Of a stretch of DNA of 64,000 nt, positions 27,213-35,545 are shown piece by piece. How positions within the stretch are numbered: the stretch's first letter is position 1; each line of letters begins with the position of its first letter. Under the pieces are notes generated by a model that saw nothing but the letters and a program-made list of their open reading frames with translations, did no database searches and was not told where the DNA came from. The stretch is from Halobellus captivus (GTDB lineage: Archaea; Halobacteriota; Halobacteria; Halobacteriales; Haloferacaceae): positions 431,183 to 495,182 of the forward strand of contig NZ_VJXQ01000002.1 in NCBI RefSeq assembly GCF_007655485.1, given 5' to 3'. Position numbers and translations under genes: made by a program.

Positions 27213-28250
27213 CTACGTTCGCCGCGCGCCCGTCCCCGCGCGGTCGACGTCCGCGAGTCGGATCTCGCCGCCTTCGATCGGAACGCCCGCGTATACGTCG
27301 TCAGCGAGCAGGAGCGCGCCGTCGAGGTCGGCGTAGTCGAGGAGCGGCGCGAGGTGACACGCCGCCGCGATGGACGCGTTCGTCTCGATCATACAGCCGA
27401 GCATCACGTCGAGGCCGTGCGCCCGCGCGGCGTGGATCATCCGTTTGGCCTCGGCGAGACCGCCAGTCTTCATCAGTTTCAGGTTCACGATGTCCGTCCG
27501 GTCGGCGATCGCGGGAACGTCGGGGAGCGTCACGCACGACTCGTCGGCCGCGATCGGCAGCGAGGATCGCTCGTAGACGAATTTCAGACCTTCTGGATCG
27601 CTCGCCGGAACGGGCTGTTCGACGAACTCGACGCCGTGGGCGTCGAGGCGCTCGGTCATCCGAACCGCCTCGCGCGGCGTCCACGCCTCGTTGGCGTCGA
27701 CGCGGATCCGCGCTTCTGGCGCTTCCTCGCGGACGGCGGCGACGATCTCCTCGTCGCGGTCGGTTCCGAGCTTCACTTTTAGGATATCGTACCCGCCGTC
27801 GACCGCCGCGCGGGTCTTCTCGCGCATTCGGTCCGTGGTGTCGAGACCGATCGTGAACGACGTTTTCGGCACTCGCTCGGGGTCGAGCCCCCACTTGCGA
27901 TACAGGGGGACGTCGAGCCGTTTCGCCGCCAGATCGTGCAGCGCGACGTCGACCGCGGCGCGTGCCGCGGGATTGTCGTTCACGACGCCCCGGAGTCCGC
28001 GCTCGGTCCGGTCGATCGCGTGCGGGTCCCCGACCGATCCGACGACTGCGAGGAGGTCAGGCAGGACGGCCTCGACGGTGTCTGCCGTCTCGCCGTAGTG
28101 CGCCGCGGGTGCGGCGGCCCCGACGCCGGTCGTCCCGCTGTCGTCGGTGATCCGGACGACGACGTTTTCGGCGACCTCCTGGGTCCCGCGCGAGATCGTG
28201 AACGCGTCCGCCAGCGGCAGGGAGACGCGCTCGAACTCCGTCGAGAGCAT
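27213..28250 (-). CDS. dgcA: Enolase-superfamily racemase, probable N-acetyl-D-glutamate racemase DgcA
   Basis: A 345-aa enzyme of the muconate-lactonising/dipeptide-epimerase subgroup. Catalytic residues are visible: KxK at Lys158/Lys160 (ILKVKLG), metal ligands Asp185 (RVDANEAW), Glu211 (EFVEQPV) and Asp236 (AADESC), and Lys261 (LKLMKTGG) on the other face. L-Ala-D/L-Glu epimerases look the same. The name DgcA is preferred because the gene directly follows a DUF1611/DgcN gene (3-bp gap), the known pair for D-glutamate use. It would racemise N-acetyl-D-glutamate to the L form. Confidence 0.85.
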   Translation of the reverse strand: MLSTEFERVSLPLADAFTISRGTQEVAENVVVRITDDSGTTGVGAAAPAAHYGETADTVEAVLPDLLAVVGSVGDPHAIDRTERGLRGVVNDNPAARAAVDVALHDLAAKRLDVPLYRKWGLDPERVPKTSFTIGLDTTDRMREKTRAAVDGGYDILKVKLGTDRDEEIVAAVREEAPEARIRVDANEAWTPREAVRMTERLDAHGVEFVEQPVPASDPEGLKFVYERSSLPIAADESCVTLPDVPAIADRTDIVNLKLMKTGGLAEAKRMIHAARAHGLDVMLGCMIETNASIAAACHLAPLLDYADLDGALLLADDVYAGVPIEGGEIRLADVDRAGTGARRT

Positions 28251-28253
28251 CGG

Positions 28254-29318
28254 TCACTCCTCTCCGAGGATCGAATCGAGGATCTCGTCGGCGTCGAAGC
28301 GGACGAGGTCGGTCGCGGGTTGCCCGAGTTCGTCGGCGTACGCGTCGACGGCCTCGCGGGCCGCCGCGTCGTCCTCGATGCCCGACGTGTTGAGCGCGCC
28401 AGCGACGACGTCTCCCTCGTGGACGGGCGCGGCCAGATCCTCGTAGAGGCCGACGTACTCCCCGATCGGGGGCAGCGAGAACGACTCGTAGCCGTGGATC
28501 GCCTCTCGACCCGCCGTGTGACAGAGCACCATCGAATCGGGCATCGCGCCGTGGAGGATCCCGCAGGTGACCGCCGAATACGCGGGGTGGACGATGCTGC
28601 CCTGCCCCTCGACGAAGAGGACGTCGTAGTCGTCGCCGATTTCGAGCAGCATCTCCTCGACAGCGCCCGCGGTGAAATCGGAGACCACGCGGTCGATCGG
28701 GTTGCCCCACCCGGCGATCATAATTCCGGTCTGTCCGGTCGGGATGAACCCCGCGTCGACGCCGCGTTCGCGGGCGGCCTCGACGAGTTCGAGCGAGACC
28801 GTCATCTTCCCGACCGAGCAGTCGGTGCCGACCGTCAGGACCACGTCGGCGTCGATATCGGCGCTTCGGCCGCTTGCGACCGTGAGGTCCTCCTTGGGCT
28901 TTCGAACGTCGCGGAGCGCGACGCCGTGCTCGTCGGCGAGCGCCGCCAACTCCTCGTCGTCTGAGAGGAAGTAGTGGAGCCCGGCGACGACGTCGCAGCC
29001 GCGTTCGATCGCCGTCCGGACGTCGGGCCGCCAGGAATCGTCGAACTCGCCGCCGATCGGCGAGATGCCGATCAGGAGCGTGTCGGCGTCTGGCGCGTCG
29101 TCCATCGAGGCGACGATCGGGACGTCGGGAAGGTCCCGTCGGTGATCGCTCGCGGCGGTCCCGGGCCGGTCGCGGTTGAGCACGGCGACGACGTCGTAGT
29201 CAGCGTACTTGAGCACGCCCGTGGCGGTCTTCGCCCGTTCGGGGAACTTCTCGTGTGCGAGCACGACGACCCGCTCTGCGTCTGCATCCGGGTCCGAATC
29301 CGATGCGGTGTCGGTCAT
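28254..29318 (-). CDS. dgcN: DUF1611 protein, probable D-glutamate N-acetyltransferase DgcN
   Basis: A 354-aa protein with an N-terminal Rossmann-like part (residues about 15-125) and a C-terminal P-loop domain: TVGTDCSVGKMTVSLEL with Lys171, then GFIPTGQTGIMIAGWG and DVLFVEGQGSIVHPAYSAVT. This is the DUF1611 signature. In bacteria, DgcN acetylates D-glutamate and the neighbouring DgcA racemises the product. The same two-gene arrangement here suggests the same path, perhaps for D-amino acids from cell-wall debris in brine. First gene of the operon. Confidence 0.85.
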   Translation of the reverse strand: MTDTASDSDPDADAERVVVLAHEKFPERAKTATGVLKYADYDVVAVLNRDRPGTAASDHRRDLPDVPIVASMDDAPDADTLLIGISPIGGEFDDSWRPDVRTAIERGCDVVAGLHYFLSDDEELAALADEHGVALRDVRKPKEDLTVASGRSADIDADVVLTVGTDCSVGKMTVSLELVEAARERGVDAGFIPTGQTGIMIAGWGNPIDRVVSDFTAGAVEEMLLEIGDDYDVLFVEGQGSIVHPAYSAVTCGILHGAMPDSMVLCHTAGREAIHGYESFSLPPIGEYVGLYEDLAAPVHEGDVVAGALNTSGIEDDAAAREAVDAYADELGQPATDLVRFDADEILDSILGEE

Positions 29319-29432
29319 ACGTAATCGGACGGCGAGGGTCGTTTTAACGGTCGTGGTCCACCGTCCCGGTGGTCGTCACCAAGCGCACGATTTCCGTGGT
29401 CGTCACCGAATTGCACTCGCGAGAAGGAACGC

Positions 29433-30329
29433 TCACAACAGGGACAACCGAGTCGTCCAGAACTCCCGGACCGCCCGTTCGAGCGCCTCGTCGGGGTCGC
29501 CGGTGGCGTCGACCGCGGCGGTCCGATCCGCGACGTCAGTGAACCGCCCGAGCACGGTTTTCTCGCCGAGGACGATCAGGTCGCGGTCGGCTTCGAGGTG
29601 CGCCTCGATGGCCTCGCGCGCGCGGTCCAGATGCTCGTCGACCTGCTGATCGCGACGCCGCTGGAAGCGAGCCTGCGAGAACCCGCCCTTCGAGTGCGCG
29701 CCCATCACGTCGGATTCGACGTCGTCGACGAGCGACACCGACTCGCCGTCGTAGACGCCCAGCGCGAACAGGTCAGAGCGAACGAGCGCGACCCACACCG
29801 GATCGGCGGGGGCGAACCACGAGCGCTCGATCCGGAAGTCCGGGCCCCACTCGGCGAACGCCGCGGGCGGCGTCGGCGGGTCGAGCGCGACCGAAACGAG
29901 TCCGGCGTCGTCGACGCAGACCAGACAGGGCGCGGCCCGGTGGACGAGCGCGGCGCGTTCGCCGAGCGTTTCCGAGACGGAGTCCGGAACCTCGTCGTGG
30001 ACCATCGCGGTCAAGGCCCCTTCCGCGTCCGTCTCGATCGACGAGAGCCGCGAGAGGATCTCGTCGCGACGTGCGCCGCGAAGCGCTTCAGTACCGCGGA
30101 AATCGACCTCGGCGTCGCTGGTGTCGGAGAGTCGTTCGACGCGCTCTTCCAGCCCCTCGATCTTGTCTTCGAGTTGGTTGACCTCGGCTTCGGCCTCCTG
30201 TCGGTTCCGCGCGGCCTCCGACCGCCGCTCCTCCTCGGCCGCCGCCCGGCGTTCGAGGTGACGCTTCTCCTCTTCCAGTTCCTCGATCCGGGCTTTGAGC
30301 TCCGCGCGGCCGAGCAACTCGTCGAGCAT
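29433..30329 (-). CDS. Vms1/Ankzf1-type peptidyl-tRNA hydrolase
   Basis: A 298-aa protein. The first 70 residues are a charged coiled coil. The rest is the eRF1-like release-factor fold with the catalytic loop GAHSKGGFSQARFQRRR (Gln219), the Vms1/ANKZF1 signature. In eukaryotes such proteins free nascent chains from stalled 60S subunits; the archaeal role in ribosome rescue is inferred. ATG at 30329 begins MLDELLGRAELK; the open frame further upstream is Arg-rich and belongs to antisense of the next gene. Between the stop and dgcN (29319-29432) lies a 27-bp-period repeat of GTGGTCGTCACC. Confidence 0.87.
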   Translation of the reverse strand: MLDELLGRAELKARIEELEEEKRHLERRAAAEEERRSEAARNRQEAEAEVNQLEDKIEGLEERVERLSDTSDAEVDFRGTEALRGARRDEILSRLSSIETDAEGALTAMVHDEVPDSVSETLGERAALVHRAAPCLVCVDDAGLVSVALDPPTPPAAFAEWGPDFRIERSWFAPADPVWVALVRSDLFALGVYDGESVSLVDDVESDVMGAHSKGGFSQARFQRRRDQQVDEHLDRAREAIEAHLEADRDLIVLGEKTVLGRFTDVADRTAAVDATGDPDEALERAVREFWTTRLSLL

Positions 30330-30385
30330 ATCTCGACGCGCGGCCGCGGACCACTTAGCGGTTGTCGTCCCCGCACCGACAGCAG

Positions 30386-31060
30386 TTAGGAAAGAATCGC
30401 CGAGAGCAGCTTTCGCTGTGCGGCCGAGAGGTGCTGTGCGAACGTCGAGGTGTCGATGTCCAGCGCGTCGGCGACATCGCCCGCGTTCGCCCGCTTCGGG
30501 TACGCGAAGTAACCCATCTCGTCGGCGGTCGCTAAGACCTCCCGCTGGCGCGCGGTCAACTCGCCGCGGTCGACCATCACGAGTTCCTCGCACTGCTCGG
30601 CCTCCCCGGATCTGACGAGGCGGTCGACGGACACCCCGGACCACCGCTCGACGAGCCGAGAGACGACAGACCGCAGCGTCTCGGCGTCTGGCGCGTGGAA
30701 GCTGACCGTCAGCGCGCCGTCCCGAGAGTGGACGTCGCGAACGGGGCAGCCGAACTGCTCGATACACTCGCAGAAGCAGGTCTGTCCCTGCGGACGCTCG
30801 AACCGGTAGACGCGCTCTGTGCCGTAGGAGAAGATCTGTTCGACGCTCTCGTCGGTCGGTTCCGAGCGGTCAGAATCTGCCAGCTCCGTGGCCGTGGCCG
30901 CGGCCGCGTCGACGACGAACTCCTCGGTCACGGGGTCGCCGGGATCCGCCGGAACCGACTTCGTGATCGACGAGGCGGCAGCCCCCAGCGATGCCGACGC
31001 GGAGGCGGCCGGACAGTCAGGCGGCGAGTCGACGGTGATCTCCGCGCGAATCCCACTCAC
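30386..31060 (-). CDS. Bat-type HTH transcription regulator (HTH_10)
   Basis: A 224-aa haloarchaeal regulator of the bacterio-opsin-activator family. An N-terminal sensory region contains a cysteine cluster (TCFCECIEQFGCPV, residues about 113-126). The C-terminal HTH_10 reads LTARQREVLATADEMGYFAY followed by the DVADALDIDTSTFAQHL recognition region. The cysteines may sense redox or metal (inference). GTG at 31060 is chosen: TTATATATC at 31112-31120 places the mRNA start near 31087, ruling out much longer forms. A 20-bp palindrome abuts this TATA box. Confidence 0.85.
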   Translation of the reverse strand: MSGIRAEITVDSPPDCPAASASASLGAAASSITKSVPADPGDPVTEEFVVDAAAATATELADSDRSEPTDESVEQIFSYGTERVYRFERPQGQTCFCECIEQFGCPVRDVHSRDGALTVSFHAPDAETLRSVVSRLVERWSGVSVDRLVRSGEAEQCEELVMVDRGELTARQREVLATADEMGYFAYPKRANAGDVADALDIDTSTFAQHLSAAQRKLLSAILS

Positions 31061-31111
31061 ACGCCGAGAGACGCGGCGCGGGATCAAGAATCGTTCGGGA
31101 CCGCCCTCACG

Positions 31112-31141
31112 GATATATAAAACACCCGAATATTCGGGTGT
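31112..31141. promoter_or_regulatory. Divergent promoter with 20-bp perfect palindrome
   Basis: ACACCCGAATATTCGGGTGT at 31122-31141 is a perfect inverted repeat. It touches the TATA box TTATATATC (31112-31120, minus strand) of the HTH gene at 30386-31060, and lies about 75 bp before the extradiol-dioxygenase-like gene, whose own TATA may be TAACTATCC at 31164-31172. The position upstream of TATA suits an activator site or dual-direction operator, perhaps bound by the adjacent HTH protein. Confidence 0.75.
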
Positions 31142-31216
31142 GCGATATTCGCCCCCGCTTCGGTAACTATCCTGTGCGAACCATCCCTCGCGTCTCAGCG
31201 CGATACACTCACAACA

Positions 31217-32185
31217 ATGAAACGACGAAACTCACCGATTGCGAAGCTCGGTCACGTCGCAGCGCACACCCCCGACCTCGACGAATCGCTGTGGTTCTTC
31301 AACGAGGTGATGGGGCTACAGATCACCGAACGCGACGGTGGCACCGCCTACCTCCGCGGAATGCGGGACTGGGAGCACCACACGCTCAGCCTCACCGAGA
31401 GTGGCCAACGGGGCGTCGATCACTTCGCGTTCCGCACCGTAAGTCCGGAGGCGCTCGACGAACTCGAAGCGCAGTTCGAGGCCGAAGGCGAGGAAATCAC
31501 CCGCGTCGACGCCGGCGAAGAGAACGGAATCGGCGAGGCCATCCGGGTCGAAAAGTTCGGTCACAACTACGAGTTCTACTGGGACGTCGAGAAGCCCGGT
31601 GCGCCGGACGGACAGCGGTCCGGCCTGAAGAACCGCGTGTACAGCGAATCCGTCGGGAACCGGATCGCGCCGCGGCGGATCGACCACGTCCACGTCAACG
31701 ACCCCGGTCAGAACGCGTTCGACCACGACGAGTGGCTCCGGGAGACGATGAACTTCCAGTTGAACGAGCGCTACGAGGACGAAAACGGCGCGTACTGGGG
31801 CTGGTGGTACGCCGTCACGCCGCTGCCGCACGACATCGCGATCCACCGCGAACCCGAGGACGATCCGACGCAGTTCCACCACGTCGCCTACCACCTCGAC
31901 AGCCTGCAGGACCTCTGGACCGCGGGCGACATCTGCAGCGAGCACGGCATCGAAATAAACAACCGGAGTAACGGCCCGGCGATGCACGCGATCACCCGCG
32001 CGGACTGTATGTACGTGAAAGACCCCGCGAGCGGGCTCCGACTCGAACTGTTCGCGGGGCCGGGATACCTCAACTTCGAGCCCGACTGGGAACCGATCGA
32101 GTGGAAGGAGGAGTCACTCGGCGGTCCAACCAACCACCAGTGGCACGGCGGCGGCCCCACGTGGGACGGGATCGACTACGTCTAA
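31217..32185 (+). CDS. Extradiol (catechol 2,3-) dioxygenase-like VOC protein
   Basis: A 322-aa protein with two VOC repeats. The first starts KLGHVAAHTPDLDESLWFF; the second starts RRIDHVHVNDPG and carries the probable Fe(II) ligands His157, His221 or His222 (TQFHHVAYH) and Glu277 (SGLRLELFAGPGY). That 2-His-1-Glu arrangement and the length match type I extradiol ring-cleaving enzymes. The exact catechol is unknown. It is divergent from the HTH gene and may be its target. No other ring-degradation genes adjoin; the aromatic island lies about 24 kb away. Confidence 0.87.
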   Translation: MKRRNSPIAKLGHVAAHTPDLDESLWFFNEVMGLQITERDGGTAYLRGMRDWEHHTLSLTESGQRGVDHFAFRTVSPEALDELEAQFEAEGEEITRVDAGEENGIGEAIRVEKFGHNYEFYWDVEKPGAPDGQRSGLKNRVYSESVGNRIAPRRIDHVHVNDPGQNAFDHDEWLRETMNFQLNERYEDENGAYWGWWYAVTPLPHDIAIHREPEDDPTQFHHVAYHLDSLQDLWTAGDICSEHGIEINNRSNGPAMHAITRADCMYVKDPASGLRLELFAGPGYLNFEPDWEPIEWKEESLGGPTNHQWHGGGPTWDGIDYV

Positions 32186-32246
32186 CGAGAACGAAATCTC
32201 CGTCTAACGAGAGCGAAACCTCGGTGTGACGAGAGCGGGATTCCCG
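32180..32246. repeat. Three imperfect 22-bp tandem repeats
   Basis: Units 32180-32201, 32202-32223 and 32224-32246 share the core TAACGAGAGCGAAA with variation. Unit 1 contains the stop codon of the dioxygenase gene; unit 2 holds another TAA and unit 3 a TGA at the same place. A fourth, weaker copy continues into the 3' end of the PHP gene. Confidence 0.85.
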
Positions 32247-32250
32247 ACCG

Positions 32251-33063
32251 CTATCGCGAGAGCGGCGAGATCCGATAGAGCGTCCGAGCGGCTTCGAGGA
32301 GGCCCGTTTTCGCGATCGAGCCGCTCCGGTACGCCCCGTACTTCGCGAGTGCACCGCTCCGGTATGCGCCGTACTTCGCGTAGAAGCCGCTCTTTCTGAC
32401 ACCCGCGCCCGCGTAGTGGCGCGCGGACGTCGGGATCGGGGTTCTGCGACCCTCGACGCGGGTCGCCCCGTCACGGATCGCCTCGAGCACGACGTCGGCG
32501 GTCAGATCCGCCCGGGTGACGTCGTCGATCTCGATCTCGGTGTACGCGCGGCCGACGTAGCCGACCTTGTGCGCGTCGCTTCCGGCGACGCCGGGGTAGC
32601 CGAACGCGTCGGCGTAGCGCCGCGCGCGCCGGTTCTTCCACCCGGTGAACGCCCACGAGTTGTACACTTCGATGGCGTCGGGATCGACGGATTCCAGTCG
32701 GTTCCGACGGACGCCGTGTCGGCTCCGCTGGAACGGGTGCGGCACGATCGCGACCCCGCCGCGCTCGCGGATCCACGCCGCCGTCTCTCCCATCGGCGCG
32801 CGGCGGGGCGGCATCTCCTCGACGCCGAGCGCGAGCAGGTGACCGTCCGCGGTCGATACCTCGACGCCCGGAATGCCGACCAGCCCGTACATCGGGGCCA
32901 GTTCGGCCGCTCGGACCGACTCGTGGAGGACGTCGTGATCGGTCACGACGACGGCGTCCAGGCCGATCTCGGCGGCCTGTTCTAAGATCAGCTCCGTCGG
33001 GTCATTGCCGTCGTAGGAGGCCGCAGAATGGACGTGGGGATCGATTCGAACAGTGAGCGACAC
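32251..33063 (-). CDS. PHP-domain metal-dependent phosphoesterase
   Basis: A 270-aa PHP protein. It has the first HxH pair in RIDPHVHSAASYDG, AVVVTDHDVLHES, VEVSTADGHLLALG, the His in VAIVPHPFQRSRHG and the final AGSDAHKVGYVG. These are the metal ligands of small PHP phosphoesterases (PHP-associated C region present). The natural substrate is unknown; relatives hydrolyse nucleoside bisphosphates or trinucleotides. The last 40 residues consist of an 11-aa tandem repeat (AKYGAYRSGAL, AKYGAYRSGSI, AKTGLL...), unusual for this family. Convergent with the dioxygenase gene. Confidence 0.9.
   Translation of the reverse strand: MSLTVRIDPHVHSAASYDGNDPTELILEQAAEIGLDAVVVTDHDVLHESVRAAELAPMYGLVGIPGVEVSTADGHLLALGVEEMPPRRAPMGETAAWIRERGGVAIVPHPFQRSRHGVRRNRLESVDPDAIEVYNSWAFTGWKNRRARRYADAFGYPGVAGSDAHKVGYVGRAYTEIEIDDVTRADLTADVVLEAIRDGATRVEGRRTPIPTSARHYAGAGVRKSGFYAKYGAYRSGALAKYGAYRSGSIAKTGLLEAARTLYRISPLSR
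32321..32397. repeat. 33-bp coding tandem repeat in PHP gene tail
   Basis: CCGCTCCGGTACGCCCCGTA-type units start at 32321 and 32354, 33 bp apart and nearly identical over 27 bp, with a third partial unit at 32387. They encode the AKYGAYRSG repeats at the PHP C-terminus. With the 22-bp intergenic repeats next door, this 3' end looks prone to duplication. Confidence 0.85.
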
Positions 33064-33253
33064 GGCCGTGAGTTAGTGCCGACGATAGTAAAATCTGTCT
33101 GCGCGTGAGAGAATCTCACGCTCGTGTTCGAGACAGTTCACAGCGAGCGATCGAAGTTCTCATGGACGGGATAAAACCGACAGAACCGTCCGAAATTTCG
33201 CTCACTGAGAATCGCCCCGGAACCGTTATACGGGCGTCTATCGAGCCACGAAT

Positions 33254-33958
33254 ATGCGGATTCCGAGCGGCGTTAGCGGGTTCGATCATCTGATCCAGGG
33301 CGGCTTCCTTCCGGAGCGGTTGTACGTGCTCTCTGGACCGCCGGGAAGTGGCAAGACGACGTTCACCGCCCAGTTCGTCGCTGAGGGACTCAGAAACGGC
33401 GAAAACTGCCTGTACATCACGATGCACGAATCCCGCGGGGAACTCGTCGACGACATGTCGGGCTACGGGTTCGGTTTCGAGACCCTCGCGGCCTCCGAGC
33501 AGTTCCGCTTCGTCAACCTGGCGAGCAAGAAAGGCGAGCGCCTGCTGAATCAGTTCTCTCAGAGCGGCAGTCCATCGAGCGTCCAGGGCCTGACGGACAA
33601 GGTCGTCGCGTTCGTGAACTCCAGAGACATCGATCGCCTCGTCATCGATTCGACGATGCTCTTGGAACTCTTCTTCACCGACGGCGACGAGGAGATGGCG
33701 CGGTTTCTGACGGCGTTGAAGGGCTGCGACGCGACGACGCTCCTCATCTCGGAGATGACCGATCCGAGCGCGTACGCCGACGAGCACTTCCTCGCCCACG
33801 GCGTGGTCTTCTTCCACAACTACCTGGAGGCCACCGGAATGACTCGCGGGATCCAGGTCGTGAAGATGCGCGGCACCGACATCGACTGCGACATCCGATC
33901 GCTCCGGTTCACCGACGAGGGCCTCGTCGTCGACCCGACGAAGCGCGTGGACTTCTGA
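33254..33958 (+). CDS. KaiC/RAD55-family ATPase
   Basis: A 234-aa single RecA/KaiC domain. It starts RIPSGVSGFDHLIQGGFLP, with intact Walker A SGPPGSGKTTFTAQF (residues about 27-41) and Walker B DRLVIDSTMLLELFF; unlike the protein at 361-1197, the P-loop Lys-Thr is present. Haloarchaeal genomes have many such genes, some regulating gas vesicles (GvpD) or motility; the role of this one is unknown. GTTATACG at 33225-33232 lies 26 bp before the ATG (leaderless). One base separates its stop from the next gene, so the two form an operon. Confidence 0.85.
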   Translation: MRIPSGVSGFDHLIQGGFLPERLYVLSGPPGSGKTTFTAQFVAEGLRNGENCLYITMHESRGELVDDMSGYGFGFETLAASEQFRFVNLASKKGERLLNQFSQSGSPSSVQGLTDKVVAFVNSRDIDRLVIDSTMLLELFFTDGDEEMARFLTALKGCDATTLLISEMTDPSAYADEHFLAHGVVFFHNYLEATGMTRGIQVVKMRGTDIDCDIRSLRFTDEGLVVDPTKRVDF

Positions 33959-33959
33959 G

Positions 33960-34376
33960 ATGTACGAACGAGCCTTCGACACCGACTGGGAGTCGCTGTC
34001 GGGCGAGGAAGCGATACGTCGGATGTACGCCCTCGGAATCGCCAAACAGCTCGGAGGCGGTGACCCCGAGGAGCGGTCGCGGATCCGCGCGCTCGCCACG
34101 AGCGCCTACGAGCGGAGCGTCCTCGACCTCGCGTTCGAGGAGGGCAAACGGAAAGTCGCAGACGTCCGGCCGTTGCACGACAGCGACGAGGAGGCGTGGG
34201 AAGAGCTCATCGAAACCGAGGGCTCGACGGCTCCCTCTCCGGAATCGTTGCACGCGGACTCCCGTTCGCAGGAACTCCCCGACGCGGTCGAACAGCCGCC
34301 GTTTCTCGATGGGTTCGATATCGACGACCTCGAACGGCTTCAACTGCCGTCGTTTCTCAGGCGCGATGACGAGTGA
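33960..34376 (+). CDS. Uncharacterised acidic partner of KaiC-like ATPase
   Basis: A 138-aa acidic protein, mostly helical at residues 15-65 ([39 protein letters not shown]), with a disordered middle and a short conserved-looking end [16 protein letters not shown] do not recognise a domain. It starts one base after the KaiC-like gene, so it is likely co-translated and may bind that ATPase. Confidence 0.72.
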   Translation: MYERAFDTDWESLSGEEAIRRMYALGIAKQLGGGDPEERSRIRALATSAYERSVLDLAFEEGKRKVADVRPLHDSDEEAWEELIETEGSTAPSPESLHADSRSQELPDAVEQPPFLDGFDIDDLERLQLPSFLRRDDE

Positions 34377-34519
34377 TCCAAGGCCGAATGGATGCCGGGA
34401 TTGAGCGGAAGCTGACACGAAACGCCGCACACGAGCGAGAGCCGAGATGGTCCCTCGCGGATGGGGGACCCGAGCGCGACGAGAGGGAGGTTCTTGACGC
34501 TCCGGCCCCAATCGTGCGT

Positions 34520-34927
34520 ATGGCGAACGAGACGACCCAAGACGTCCCAGACTCCGAAGACGAGTGGCGCGAACGGCTCACCGACGAGCAGTACGAGATT
34601 CTCCGAAACCGGGGGACAGAGCCGAAGTTCAGCGGCGAGTACCTCGACGTCGACGACGAGGGAACGTTCCGGTGCGCAGGCTGCGGGGCCGCACTCTTCG
34701 ACAGCGACACCAAGTTCGATTCCAACTCCGGCTGGCCGTCGTTCTTCGACGCCAACGAGGACGCGATCGAGACGGAAACGGACAGTCGACACGGGATGCG
34801 CCGAATCGAAGTGCTGTGTCGGAACTGCGGCGGCCACCTCGGTCACGTCTTCGAGGACGGCCCGGAGCCGACAGGCAAGCGGTACTGCATCAACTCGGTC
34901 GCGCTGGAGTTCGATCCCGAAAAGTAG
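34520..34927 (+). CDS. msrB: Peptide-methionine (R)-S-oxide reductase
   Basis: A 135-aa MsrB, which reduces methionine-R-sulfoxide in proteins. Zinc ligands are Cys52/Cys55 ([10 protein letters not shown]) and Cys100/Cys103 ([13 protein letters not shown]); catalytic Cys123 is in [15 protein letters not shown] at 34520 starts [17 protein letters not shown]; the frame is open further upstream but lies outside the family. It stands alone and converges with a Usp gene. Confidence 0.97.
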   Translation: MANETTQDVPDSEDEWRERLTDEQYEILRNRGTEPKFSGEYLDVDDEGTFRCAGCGAALFDSDTKFDSNSGWPSFFDANEDAIETETDSRHGMRRIEVLCRNCGGHLGHVFEDGPEPTGKRYCINSVALEFDPEK

Positions 34928-34936
34928 CGCGTCAGA

Positions 34937-35371
34937 TCACTCCGCGGCCGAGAGGTTCGTCGTCAGAACCGGCATCGTCGCGCGGGCGACGACCTTCTGT
35001 GAGACGCTGCCCATCAGGTTGTTCGCGTAGTCGCCGCGGCGCGTACCCATCGTGATGAGATCCGCGTCGACCGCGTCCGCGTACGCGAGAATCTCGTCTG
35101 CGGGGTCGCCCTCGCGGATCGCCGTCGTCACCTCGATCCCGGCGTCGCGCAGGCGGGCAGCGGCGCGGTCGGTCGCGGCCTCGCCCTCCCCTTCGAGTTC
35201 GGTGAGCACGTCGGTCTTCATCTCCTCGTGCAGCGTGAGAAACGCCCGGTCGTCGATGACGTAGAGAATGTGGACCTCGGCGTCGCGGGTGTCGGCGATG
35301 TCGGCCGCGGTCTGGACGACCGCGTCCATGGAGTCAGTTCCGTCCGTCGGGAGCAGGATTCGTCCGAACAT
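34937..35371 (-). CDS. Universal stress protein (UspA family)
   Basis: A 144-aa Usp domain. It starts MFGRILLPTDGTDSMDAVV and keeps the ATP-binding motif GTRRGDYANNLMGSVSQKV (G-2x-G-9x-G-S). ATP-binding Usps act as stress signal modules; the partner here is unknown. ATG at 35371 fits the family. The frame continues far upstream, but that is antisense to gatD. Confidence 0.93.
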   Translation of the reverse strand: MFGRILLPTDGTDSMDAVVQTAADIADTRDAEVHILYVIDDRAFLTLHEEMKTDVLTELEGEGEAATDRAAARLRDAGIEVTTAIREGDPADEILAYADAVDADLITMGTRRGDYANNLMGSVSQKVVARATMPVLTTNLSAAE

Positions 35372-35545
35372 ATGGCTCTGCGGGACGTTTCGCCTGCGGC
35401 ACCCTATATTCTCCTTTTTCGTCTCATCCACGCCGAGGACAGGGCGACGTCCCCGCCCCCGTTGTCGAGCAGCTCGGACGGGGTCACCGCGGGCGCATCG
35501 GCGCGAACGAATGGATTCAAGTCCGCGCCCCCGGTATCGGCGAGT

